Positions 36,491-45,083 of a stretch of 64,000 bases of DNA are shown in pieces. The notes beneath the pieces are model-generated. The model saw only the letters and a program-made list of their open reading frames with translations, was not told where the DNA came from and ran no database searches. The DNA comes from Aquipseudomonas alcaligenes MRY13-0052 (GTDB lineage Bacteria; Pseudomonadota; Gammaproteobacteria; Pseudomonadales; Pseudomonadaceae). Position numbers and translations under genes: made by a program. Position 1 is the first letter of the stretch; each line of letters starts with the position of its first letter. The DNA lies in the NCBI GenBank assembly GCA_000474255.1, contig BATO01000004.1:62001-126000 (forward strand), given 5' to 3'.

Positions 36491-36989
36491 GTCAAGAACT
36501 GGTCACGCGCTCTTGGCAGTGGGTTCTATGGATTGGTGGGCCAAAATCGTGCAGGCCACGTGGCCCAAGGCGCTGGGGCGATTTTTATGATGGATTACGG
36601 AGGCTGTCATGGCTGCTCTGCAAGATACTGTATATATATACAGTATAGCTGAAGGCAACCATTTTGCTAAGCACAGGTAGGCCGAGGAAAGCCACCGCAG
36701 GTGCCGTTCGCGGTTGAGTGCACCACCTGAGAGTGGTGCTCCGCAGCCTGACGGCAAAGCAGGTTTTTCAGTTGTTAGCTCAGGGTGACGTGCTTTGGAA
36801 GCGGATTGCCCGGAGGCCCCGGTCGCTTTTGTCCACTGGCACTATGAGCGCCTGATGTGTAGCTATGAAGCAAAGAGCTCTTCCTCTTAACTACCGGGCC
36901 ATCCCTATAGGGACAGGCTGGCATGACCCCCATTAAAATGCAGGCTCATGTATCTCAAATGGCCGAGGCGCCCTGAGTGAGGGATTGGA
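36491..36989. other. Intergenic region with SOS box
   Basis: About 500 bp between divergent genes. It holds a consensus LexA site (listed separately) and a small hairpin GCACCAC/GTGGTGC at 36720-36739. No supported coding frame; a 35-codon minus-strand frame (MTASVIHHKNRPSALGHVAC...) starts 18 bp below the SOS box but lacks a ribosome-binding site. Confidence 0.45.
36626..36645. promoter_or_regulatory. Consensus LexA (SOS) box
   Basis: TACTGTATATATATACAGTA is a perfect palindrome matching the LexA consensus CTGT-N8-ACAG with the preferred alternating TA core. It lies between the divergent DUF6088 gene and the membrane-protein gene; which it controls is not evident, since both start codons are 195-345 bp away. 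Confidence 0.8.
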
Positions 36990-37877
36990 ATGTCTGATTT
37001 GTGGGAGCCAGTTAACGGCGTTTATACAGTTGTGGCACCGATGCTCCCCTGGGTATCTAGCCTCCCACGTATTGACGCTGGTGAATGGGGCAGTGCTCTG
37101 ATTAGCGCCGGGCTCGGTGCCGGCATCGGTGCATGGATGGCTGGCCGTATCGCCAGAAGCTCCAAGCTGAGGGACGAGTTGTTGGCGGAGCTCCGCAGCA
37201 TCGATGTCGCAATAACGCTGTGTGCATCGGTACTAGATGTGGCTGGCGCTCTAAAAAGGCAGCATGTTCTGGGGCTTCGTAACAAGTACGAATCAGATTT
37301 GAAAAGCTTCGCTCAGTACCAAGCAGCCGGAAGGGCAACAGGGCCGTTTATCTTGCGCATCGACAATTTAAGGCTCCAAGGCATATCACCGCCAATTGCT
37401 GAGCTACAGGACCTTGTTCTAAAGGGCATGAGCATGTCGCCAAATGGGGTGAAGTCAATGATAGCCCTCGCAGACGCCGTTGGAAATCTCAACGGCATGC
37501 TTGAGTCGTATAACGAGCTCTTAGAAATGTTTAGGAGCGGTGGCTTGCCGGCGGGATTTACGCCCGAGCACTACTACCTCGGACTGCCTGTGAAAGGGGT
37601 GGTCAATAATGAGTACGGCTCAGCTGTCGGGGCAATAGCTGCCTATACCGACGATGTCATTTTCTTCACATGTAAGCTAGCCGATTGTCTCACGTTACAA
37701 GGGGTTAAAGTCCGAGACCGGTATGAGGAGTTGTCTGGCGAGAAGCGTCTAATTCGGCGATTAAGTCCTCTGGAGGACAAAGCAGGATTGATCCCTCCCG
37801 ACTCTGCTTATGAAGACTGGTTGAGGGGGTGGGAAGAAAATCTTAGCGACATAGCTAAGAAGCGCCGGCGGTGGTAG
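36990..37877 (+). CDS. Hypothetical membrane-anchored protein, 3' end probably altered by an IS1182 remnant
   Basis: 295 residues from ATG 36990 (MSDLWEPVNGVYTVVAPML), with an AGTGAGGG-like site upstream. One glycine-rich hydrophobic segment at about 32-52 (WGSALISAGLGAGIGAWMAG) anchors a helical cytoplasmic body (ARSSKLRDELLAELRSIDVA; a central region rich in Leu and Ala). No family recognised. The last codons (KKRRRW) and the TAG stop at 37875 lie at the junction with IS1182-family sequence, so the natural C-terminus may have been replaced. Confidence 0.6.
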   Translation: MSDLWEPVNGVYTVVAPMLPWVSSLPRIDAGEWGSALISAGLGAGIGAWMAGRIARSSKLRDELLAELRSIDVAITLCASVLDVAGALKRQHVLGLRNKYESDLKSFAQYQAAGRATGPFILRIDNLRLQGISPPIAELQDLVLKGMSMSPNGVKSMIALADAVGNLNGMLESYNELLEMFRSGGLPAGFTPEHYYLGLPVKGVVNNEYGSAVGAIAAYTDDVIFFTCKLADCLTLQGVKVRDRYEELSGEKRLIRRLSPLEDKAGLIPPDSAYEDWLRGWEENLSDIAKKRRRW

Positions 37878-38842
37878 AGGCGCTGGCTGAAGCTCTTCCC
37901 AAGAAAATCTCGCTCACTGATCCGCTGTCCCGTTGGACTGCTGCACCAGGCGGCCCGGCCTTCTTTGCCTACTCCACGAATTACCTGATCGATACTGAGT
38001 ACGGCGTGATCATGGATGTGGAGGCGACTCCGGCGCACCGTACCGCCGAAGTCGATTCGACCAGGACGATGGTGGAGCGTGTCGAAGCGCAGTTCGACCT
38101 CACGCCGGAACGCCTCATCGGGGACACCGCCTACGGCACTGCCCCGATGCTGGCCTGGATGGTCGAAGAAAAGAACATCGAGCCGCATGTGCCGGTGTGG
38201 GACAAGACCGAGCGCAAGGACGACAGCCTCTCCAGTAACGACTTCCTCTGGAGTCCGGAGGCCAATGAATACCGCTGCCCAGCCGGCAAACCGCTACGCA
38301 GTGAGTGGCGCACCTTCACTCAGCAAAGATCGCGCGTGACCAAGGCCAACACCATCATCTACCGCTCCAGCCAAACCGACTGCACCACCTGTCCGTTGAA
38401 AGAAAAGTGCTGCCCCAACACACCGAATCGGAAGATCGTTCGCAGCGTCCATGAGGCTGCCCGCGACGTAGCTCGACGCATCGCCAAGTCACCGGAGTAC
38501 CTCGTCTCCCGCTGCGAGCGAAAGAAGGTAGAGATGCTTTTCGCCCACCTCAAACGGATCATGAAACTCGACCGTTTACGATTGCGTGGCCTGACGGGTG
38601 CGACTGACGAATTCACTTTGGCCGCGACCGTGCGAAACTTGCGACGCATGGCCAAGCTTTTGCCTAACGGGCCGCCACTCACGGGATAGGTACGCCTGCT
38701 GTGAGCAGAAACCCTCGAATTAACCTTCAAACCTGAGCCAGAACGCTCAGCGAAACACCAAAAGGTAACCTGAAGTGGCTTGCAGCCACTTCTACAGCAG
38801 GCACACCTGAACGGCTGGCTGCCGTTGATACGACTTTTTCAA
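37866..38842 (+). pseudogene. IS1182-family transposase, 5'-truncated remnant
   Basis: The frame 37871-38689 carries the C-terminal about 270 residues of an IS1182-type DDE transposase: VEALAEALPKKISLTDP, TNYLIDTEYGVIMDVEATPA, GDTAYGTAPMLAWMVE, a zinc-like CTTCPLKEKCCP and the final E-containing CERKKVEMLFAHLKRI. The N-terminal domain and the first catalytic Asp region are missing. Downstream sequence to about 38842 (ending near TTTTTCAACAGAATC) looks like the normal right end of such an IS. The coordinates of the edges are approximate. Confidence 0.85.
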
Positions 38843-39069
38843 CAGAATCGGCCGTTAGCTGCCTTTCGCCTGCGCGCACTTCTGGGATCTACGAAATAGA
38901 CACTCCGTAGCTTGAAGATTGGCTTTCTTTGGATTGAGCAAAGCAGGCTTTCGGGGAATGCGAAAAGGTGTAGATGGTGCGACTAGCTGCAGGCGTCGTG
39001 CGATTGGTTGTGGATTTTGAAAAATTCCGCGGCTTCGATCAGGCAGCAAATTCACGTGGTCGGCTTGCC
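38843..39069. other. Non-coding region ahead of the right end of element 1
   Basis: No supported gene between the IS1182 remnant and the packed transposase-binding repeats. Confidence 0.45.
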
Positions 39070-39111
39070 GCATCTATTGCGCATTTATCGCATCTATTTC
39101 GAATTGTCACA
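39070..39111. repeat. Right end of element 1 with closely packed TnsB-binding repeats
   Basis: Read towards the interior from the terminus there are AATAGATGCG (39098-39089), a shorter variant GATAAATGC (39089-39081) and AATAGATGCG (39078-39069). The two perfect copies are 20 bp apart. The packed arrangement contrasts with the spaced left end, the same asymmetry known for Tn7. Confidence 0.75.
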
Positions 39112-39116
39112 GCCGC
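39112..39116. repeat. Target-site duplication GCCGC, right copy
   Basis: GCCGC immediately follows the right terminus AATTGTCACA of element 1 and continues into comM coding sequence. It pairs with 2088-2092. Confidence 0.95.
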
Positions 39117-39731
39117 CGCCCACCAGGGCGGGCCCGGAGGCGCTGTGGTGCGGCTGGCGGAAGGGGCGGTGCGGCCAACTGTCCAGTGGGGTGTTGCTGG
39201 CCACCGAGTGGATGGCGGCGACTTCCAGTGCCTCCTGCTCCTGCAAGGGCGGCAGCAGGCCGGGCAGGCGGCTGGCGAGCAGCGTCTTGCCGGTGCCGGG
39301 CGGCCCGGAGAGCAGCAGATTGTGGGCACCGGCGGCGGCCACCAGCAAGGCGCGCTTGGCGGCCACCTGGCCCTGTACTTCGGCGAGGTCCGGGTAGGCG
39401 TCGGCGCGGTTCGGCAGGCCGGCGGAGGCATAGGGTTCGAGGGGCGTTTGCCCGGTGAGGTGCGCGGCCAGTTCCAGCAGGTGGCCGACGGCGATCACCC
39501 GCAGGCCGCTGGCGAGGCTGGCTTCTTCGGCATTGTCCTTCGGCACCACCAGGGTGCGCCCTGCCGCGCGGGCGGCAAGGGCAGCGGGGAGGACGCCTTG
39601 GACCGGGCGCAGCGCGCCGGAGAGGGCCAGCTCACCGAGGCATTCCACCTCGGCCAGGCTGGCGACCGGCACCTGGCCGCTGGCGGCGAGGATGCCGAGG
39701 GCCACGGCCAGGTCGAAACGCCCGCCGTCCT
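39112..39731 (-). pseudogene. comM: comM middle fragment between the two transposons
   Basis: About 206 codons of ComM lie between the two elements. They include KDGGRFDLAVALGILAAS, the LonC-like strand GELALSGALRPVQGVLPAAL, the linker, Walker A LLSGPPGTGKTLLASRLPG and RPFRQPHHSASGPALVGGG. At the low-coordinate side it runs into element 1 (right end) and at the high-coordinate side into element 2. The residues before Lys-Asp-Gly-Gly (expected Asp-Leu-Pro in ComM) are replaced by transposon sequence from 39732. The start codon is outside the window. Confidence 0.96.
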
Positions 39732-39863
39732 TGTCTGAGATATTATGATATATGAGAAAGACAAGTATGGTATTTGCGAATGACAAGCTATCGGCCCTTT
39801 ATCAAGGATGTTTCACCAGCCTACTTCGGTGTCTGGCTCGATCGACTTTTCGAGGGGCATGAG

Positions 39864-40568
39864 ATGGCTGCTCGCAAAATCGGCAAGAGTGCATACAGCG
39901 TCACTGGCTACGTCTCCACCGAGAAAGCGGCCAAGATCCAGCGCGCCGAGTCCTCTCTGGAGCAGGATTTCCTAACATTGCTGGAGTACGACTGGCGCGT
40001 CCTCCGCTACGCGACTCAGCCATTCAAGATTCATTGGAAAGATGGGAATGGCAGGCCCCGGCGCTTCACGCCAGACATAGCCGTGGCCTACCACTCGCTG
40101 GCTACTGAGCAAGACCCTTCACTGCGAACAACCATTTTTGAGGTGAAGCACCGTGCACACTTGAAGGCTCGGTGGGCTGAGGAGAAACCTCGGCTGAAGG
40201 CGGCTTTCGCGTGGGCCAAAGATTACGGCTGCAGATTCAAGGTGATAACGGAGCAAGAGATCCGTACGCCCTATCTAGCCAACGCTCGGTTCTTGCTGGG
40301 CTTTAAAAAACTGTATGGGGATCAAGACCTTTACCAGGCGCGCCTCCCCCATATCTGCGAGCTACTTGTTCGGCTTGGCCCGACCACACCGCAGGCTCTC
40401 TTGGACGAGGTCCGCGGTGATGAAGTCCGCCGTGCAGAATACATCCCATACCTGTGGCATCTGATAACCATTCGAGTGATTGGTATCGACTTGAGTCAGC
40501 CTCTCAACATGGCCTCCCCAATCTGGCCTACCGGTCATACGAAATGGTTTTCGGAGAACTGGGGATGA
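39864..40568 (+). CDS. tnsA: TnsA-like transposon endonuclease (element 2)
   Basis: 234 residues from ATG 39864 (MAARKIGKSAYSVTGYVST), with GAGGGG shortly upstream. An earlier in-frame start (39774) would place the coding region on the end repeats. PD-(D/E)XK residues: E in AESSLEQDFLTLL, D in RRFTPDIAVAY and E-x-K in TIFEVKHRAHLK. The C-terminal part resembles the winged-helix TnsC-binding region. It is diverged from the element 1 TnsA, and more GC-rich. The stop overlaps the ATG of tnsB as ATGA (40565-40568). Confidence 0.9.
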   Translation: MAARKIGKSAYSVTGYVSTEKAAKIQRAESSLEQDFLTLLEYDWRVLRYATQPFKIHWKDGNGRPRRFTPDIAVAYHSLATEQDPSLRTTIFEVKHRAHLKARWAEEKPRLKAAFAWAKDYGCRFKVITEQEIRTPYLANARFLLGFKKLYGDQDLYQARLPHICELLVRLGPTTPQALLDEVRGDEVRRAEYIPYLWHLITIRVIGIDLSQPLNMASPIWPTGHTKWFSENWG

Positions 40569-42499
40569 CATCTGCAACCGTCACTATTCATGCTGGAGCG
40601 GTTATCTCCTACTTCGGACGAACCTTTTGCGTCAGGAAATTGATTTCTCCGGAAGAGGTTTTGGCTACAGATGTGGCTGCCGGCGAAGACCAATTGCTGA
40701 AGCTCAGCGATATCACCAGGAGCTTTGGGGAGGTCGCTGACCAAGAAGCTGAGCGCTTAGACCTGGTCTCCATTCCTGAAGACGATTGGCAGGATGCCAT
40801 GGAGCGTTACAGGGCCCTTGCACCGTTGTTGGGCCTGCCATCGCGAACTGCCGCTCATGTCAAAGTTGTAGCTGATGAGCTGCTGGTCTCTGTGGCGACA
40901 GTCTATAGGTGGTTGGATCGTGTTGAACGAGCCGGCTCGGTTAGCTGTTTGCTCCGTAAGCGTCGATCTGATGCTGGAGTGAGGCGTCTGGATGCGAGGG
41001 TTGAGCAGGTCATCAAGGAGGTAATTCTCTCGGACTACCTCACGGAGCTGAAAAAGAGCCCGACTGCTGTAACGCGCGTCATAGGCACTCGCTGCCGGAG
41101 CGAGGGGCTTCCTGTCCCAAGTAAAGTTGCCGTCTTAGCGCGGATTGACGCCATCCTTCCCGAAGAGCGCGCGCGGAAGCGTGAAGGGCGCAATGCAGCC
41201 CTCGTTCATAGAGCCATAAAAGGCTCAATGCCAGGCGTCGATACCCTCTACTCGGTGTGGCAGATTGATCATACACCTGCAGACGTAATGCTCGTTGACG
41301 AGATAGACCGAATCGCTATTGGTAAGCCATGGATAACTATGGCGATTGATGTTTTCTCAAGGATGGTCGTTGGTTGGTACATCTCTTTCGATCCACCAGG
41401 GGCGCTAGCAACAGGGCTATGTATCTCGAATGCCATTCTTCCTAAGGACGAGATCCTTGGACGGCTAGGCGTTAATTTTCCTTGGGTCTGTCAGGGCAAG
41501 CCCGCGATTATCCAGGCTGATAACGCCAGAGAGTTTCATGGCGAGATGCTTCAGGAAGCCAGCCAAGAGCACGGTTTCGACATGAAGTTTCGCAAGCTTA
41601 AGAAACCGAATTACGGCGCGCATATCGAGAGATTGTTCGGCACCTTTGCCGAGCGCATCCATGAGCTGGATGGCACCACCTTCTCGAACACTGTAGAGAA
41701 GGGTGACTATAAGTCTGAGAAGAACGCGACCATGACTCTTGTCGAGTTCGAGCGGTGGTTTGCGAACTTGATTCTGGGGGAGTACCACCACGACGTGCAC
41801 TCGACGCTCGGCGTTCCGCCCATTGAGCGGTACCGAGAAGGTCTGTTCGGTAGCGACAAATTCCCAGGGCTGGGGATGATGCGTATGGCATCAGACCCCT
41901 ACAAGCTCAGGATCGACTTCATGCCGGTCCTGCGCCGTACTATTCAGACCTATGGGGTGGTTTCGGACTTTATCTACTACCACGACCCGGTTCTCGATAA
42001 ATGGATTGGCGCACCTGAGCCGGGAAATAAGCGTAAGGCTAGGGAGTTCATCTTCAGGTATGACCCCAGGGACATTAGTCATCTGATTTTCTGGGACCCC
42101 CAGCTTCGGCAGTACTTTAGGATTCCTTATCGCAATACCGCTTACCCGCGGATCAGCTTGTGGGAGCTGAAGGCGATCAAGGCCTTCATGAAGGATCGTG
42201 GCCTCAAGCTTGAGAACGAGGAGCAGATATTCCTAGCTCGCAAGGAAATGCAGCGCATCGAGGAGCAAGCCAGATCGGATACCCGTAGTAGACGTGCCGG
42301 CAAGCAACCCGTAGAAACTCGAAAGAAGCGAATGACCACTGAGCGCAATCGCATGCATAAGGTCTTGCCTCCAGTTCCTCTTCCGTCTGACCGAGTTGCT
42401 CCTTTGCCTGTGGATCCTTCTGGTTTGTCATCGGTACCAAGCACGGCAAAAGATATGATCGACGACTTCTCTCATCTGACTCCCTTTGAAGAGCGGTAG
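40565..42499 (+). CDS. tnsB: TnsB-like DDE transposase (element 2)
   Basis: 644 residues from ATG 40565 (MTSATVTIHAGAVISYFG); the frame is open to 40454 but that would overlap tnsA widely. Catalytic residues are D235 in WQIDHTPADVML, D319 in IIQADNAREFHG and E355 in YGAHIERLFGTF. A helix-turn-helix lies around residues 107-120 (LLVSVATVYRWLDRV). The basic C-terminal tail (RSRRAGKQPVETRKKRMTTE) is the expected TnsC-binding region. It is related to, but clearly separate from, the transposase of element 1, and should recognise the different end repeats of this element. Confidence 0.95.
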   Translation: MTSATVTIHAGAVISYFGRTFCVRKLISPEEVLATDVAAGEDQLLKLSDITRSFGEVADQEAERLDLVSIPEDDWQDAMERYRALAPLLGLPSRTAAHVKVVADELLVSVATVYRWLDRVERAGSVSCLLRKRRSDAGVRRLDARVEQVIKEVILSDYLTELKKSPTAVTRVIGTRCRSEGLPVPSKVAVLARIDAILPEERARKREGRNAALVHRAIKGSMPGVDTLYSVWQIDHTPADVMLVDEIDRIAIGKPWITMAIDVFSRMVVGWYISFDPPGALATGLCISNAILPKDEILGRLGVNFPWVCQGKPAIIQADNAREFHGEMLQEASQEHGFDMKFRKLKKPNYGAHIERLFGTFAERIHELDGTTFSNTVEKGDYKSEKNATMTLVEFERWFANLILGEYHHDVHSTLGVPPIERYREGLFGSDKFPGLGMMRMASDPYKLRIDFMPVLRRTIQTYGVVSDFIYYHDPVLDKWIGAPEPGNKRKAREFIFRYDPRDISHLIFWDPQLRQYFRIPYRNTAYPRISLWELKAIKAFMKDRGLKLENEEQIFLARKEMQRIEEQARSDTRSRRAGKQPVETRKKRMTTERNRMHKVLPPVPLPSDRVAPLPVDPSGLSSVPSTAKDMIDDFSHLTPFEER

Positions 42500-42505
42500 G
42501 TGTAG

Positions 42506-43411
42506 ATGACTAAGCTCGATGTCAGTTGCCTGGCGGTGCGCCCGACTCCAGAGATGAAGGTCCGCCTGGCTGCCTTTCGGGAGGAACGCTGGATTGGCTA
42601 TGACAGTGCGGTTCGGATCCGGGAGCAAATTGAAAGCCTGCTCGATCACCCGAAGACGCACCGGATGCCGAATCTCGTGCTGATTGGCGAGAGCAACAAT
42701 GGCAAGTCGATGATCCTGAATAGTGTTCGGGATCGTGCCAATCCTGCTTACGATATCAATGTCACCAAAGTGCAGCTGCCAGTGATCATGGTGCAGGCGC
42801 CTCCATCTCCTGATGAGGGGCGCTTATACACTAGGATCCTGGAAAGCTTGGGGCTGCACGTTGCGTCAAGGGAACCTGAGGATTCGAAGCTCAGGCGGAT
42901 CAAGGTCATGTTTCAGCATTTGAACGTGCAGATGCTGATATTGGATGACTTTTTCAACATTGCCGCAGGCTCGATTGCTCGCCGGCGCAAATTCCTCAAC
43001 GCCTTGAGGAACTTGAGCATGGATTTGAGCATTCCAATCGTTATCTCGGGCACGCCTGAGACCCAGAACATCCTGACTGCCGACTCATCCATCGCAAACC
43101 GTTTTAAGCCGGTATTCGTTCGTAGGTGGAACGAGGAACGCATTGAGGAGTACGCGACATTTATCGTGAGTATTCGGCCTCGCCTAGAGCTAGCTGAGGG
43201 CATGGATATCATGCAGCGAGCTACGCTCATGCGGCTGCTCCAGTTCAGTGGCGGACTGCTGGGGGAGACCGTTGAGATACTGCGGCTGTTTGCCAGTTGG
43301 GCTGTGCGTAGTGGTACCGAGCGCATCACTGGCGACATGGTGACTTGGGAAAACTTGCATGCCCTGGGTTATGTCCTGCCAAGTGATCGCACACGCCACC
43401 TGGAGCTTTGA
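42506..43411 (+). CDS. tnsC: TnsC/TniB-like AAA+ transposition regulator (element 2)
   Basis: 301 residues from ATG 42506 (MTKLDVSCLAVRPTPEMKV). Walker A is LIGESNNGKSMILNSV; Walker B is MLILDDFFNIAAG, where the usual Asp-Glu is Asp-Asp; sensor 1 is IPIVISGTPETQNIL. The catalytic Glu substitution could slow ATP hydrolysis and so stabilise filaments on target DNA, though this is inference. It starts 6 bp after tnsB and ends 2 bp before the tniQ start. Confidence 0.92.
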   Translation: MTKLDVSCLAVRPTPEMKVRLAAFREERWIGYDSAVRIREQIESLLDHPKTHRMPNLVLIGESNNGKSMILNSVRDRANPAYDINVTKVQLPVIMVQAPPSPDEGRLYTRILESLGLHVASREPEDSKLRRIKVMFQHLNVQMLILDDFFNIAAGSIARRRKFLNALRNLSMDLSIPIVISGTPETQNILTADSSIANRFKPVFVRRWNEERIEEYATFIVSIRPRLELAEGMDIMQRATLMRLLQFSGGLLGETVEILRLFASWAVRSGTERITGDMVTWENLHALGYVLPSDRTRHLEL

Positions 43412-43413
43412 GC

Positions 43414-44590
43414 ATGGTGCCCTGGCCTTATCGGACCTCACCCTTTCGAGGGTGAATTATTCAGCTCATGGCTGTGTCGGCTTGCTTGGGGGAACGGTAC
43501 CAAGCTGCTTCCGTTCGTTACCCACCACCTGCTTCTGCCCCCTCAGTTCCTGAACTGCGACATTGACCGTACCGTTGCTGACTCGGTGGTGATCAGGGTT
43601 GGAGCTGGCTGCGGTGTTGCCAAGTTTTCGGCTTTGGCGACGAAGCTGTCCGTATTTGATGGCGTTCTGTGGGAGCAACTTCTGCAGAAAGGTCCCTGTG
43701 ACTGGGTGCTGATGCACATCCGAGGTGCACGCAATCCAAGGCAGCGAGCAGGCTATTCGCTTCAGTTCTGCCGGCGGTGCTTGGCCGAGGACGTTGAACC
43801 ACATTTCCGTTGCATCTGGCGCCTAGCTCTAAGCGCTATCTGCCCTTCACATGGCATATACCTGGCCGATGAGTGTCCTCGATGCCACAGCCCTGTGGTT
43901 CCAACGGTGTGTGATCGTGGCCAGCGCCTGCTACCCCTCGAAACGCCATTGGCGAGGTGCTACCGGTGCGGCTGGGATTTGCGAGAGCCAATAGCTGACG
44001 ATCTGGTTGCGGCAGACGAGAACCTGGTTTTTCAGCAATGTCTCCTTGATGCATTGACCCAGGGGCACTCCGGTCATCTACCGGGAGGAGCCTGCTTCTC
44101 TTTACTACTCTTTCGAGGGCTCAAGCACTTGTTGCAGCTGCTAGGAGGAGAGGGCCGGTTCAAGCGAGTCCGAGAGCTGATGTTTCTCGAGAGCGGTCAT
44201 CTAGATTTGCCACTGCAGGACGGCCCGTATTTCTGCTTGGAAACGCTCCGGGTAGGAGATCGGGCGCTGATGCTGTCACTGCTTCGACGGGTGCTAGAGG
44301 GCTGGCCAGACAGCTTCATGGATACGTGTCGTATCGCGCGTGTCTCGAGCTCCTATCTTGTGAACTACAGGGACGGCCTGCCCTATTGGATCTATCAGCC
44401 TATCCGTGATCAGTTGTTCGACAAGCCTTATTCACCTTCGCCGCTGGAACGGCAGGAGGCAAGGCAATACCTGATTCGTAATGGTGTTCCTGCGAGCGCG
44501 AGTGCAATAAGGCGATTGCTTGGCATGTGGACGGCGAGCGATTCCTGGAAGCTTGAGCATCCTCCGTGGAACCGCCGGCGCCCGTTATAA
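43414..44590 (+). pseudogene. tniQ: TniQ/TnsD-family protein (element 2) with +1 frameshift near the start
   Basis: The natural start is ATG 43414 (GGAG about 8 bp upstream), encoding MVPWPYRTSPF and then stopping at TGA 43453. The rest of the protein is in the +1 frame from 43448: EGELFSSWLCRLAWGNG, the core TniQ motif, followed by zinc-binding Cys pairs (FCRRCLAED; CPSHGIYLADECPRCHSP; RCYRCGWDL) to 44590. No good start exists in the second frame before the TniQ motif. The codons at the break are TTT CGA: a P-site tRNA-Phe could slip from TTT to TTC with rare CGA in the A site, a plausible programmed +1 shift. Otherwise the gene is inactivated or the base is a sequencing error. Typical length (about 391 residues) is restored by the shift. 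Confidence 0.82.
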
Positions 44591-44732
44591 GGGCTGCTGG
44601 GAAGCCTGGTATTCTCGTCACCGCTGTAGATTTCTGTGATCAGCCGAAGAAACTCATCTCGCTGTGGTCGGTGACTCTGGATTTCTGATTGATCATTCTT
44701 TGTCAGCCTTAAGCACCGAAGCCTAGGTGCCC

Positions 44733-45068
44733 CTAGCCCTGCCTGAGTACAAATTCGAACTCAATATCGGCATCGCTCAGAACCTCGGTGACGCGATCGA
44801 TGAAGGCCTCGGCCTGCTTGGAAAGCGCGTACTTTCCAACCACCCTGATAATGGGGGTCTTGCCTGCCGCTGAGGGGATTGCCGTATTGATTTCTCCGCT
44901 CTCAATGAAGGAGATGTAGGCGTTGATCTTTTCCTGAAGCATTAGGAGGTGCTCCATCTCCTCCTCTGGCTCCCAGCCGAGGTGATCGCTGATGGCTAGC
45001 TCAATCTTGCTCCTATCCCAATCAGGGATACCCCACATGTCGATTACGCCGGCCTCTGCTACAGACAT
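44733..45068 (-). CDS. DUF6572-family immunity protein
   Basis: 111 residues (MSVAEAGVIDMWGIPDWDRS). It fits DUF6572: an N-terminal VIDMWG segment, the helix AISDHLGWEPEEEMEHLLML, QEKINAYISFIESGEI, then the strand IIRVVGKYALSKQAEAFIDR. It lies 15 bp downstream of the Pyocin_S/nuclease toxin on the same strand, the standard place for the cognate immunity gene; it should bind and block the nuclease domain in the producer's cytoplasm. It converges with tniQ of element 2. Confidence 0.82.
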   Translation of the reverse strand: MSVAEAGVIDMWGIPDWDRSKIELAISDHLGWEPEEEMEHLLMLQEKINAYISFIESGEINTAIPSAAGKTPIIRVVGKYALSKQAEAFIDRVTEVLSDADIEFEFVLRQG

Positions 45069-45083
45069 CCAGTCACCTCCGTT

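Noticed and set aside
38974..39738. 254-codon plus-strand frame
   Set aside because: It is the antisense of the comM middle fragment and crosses the transposon boundary.
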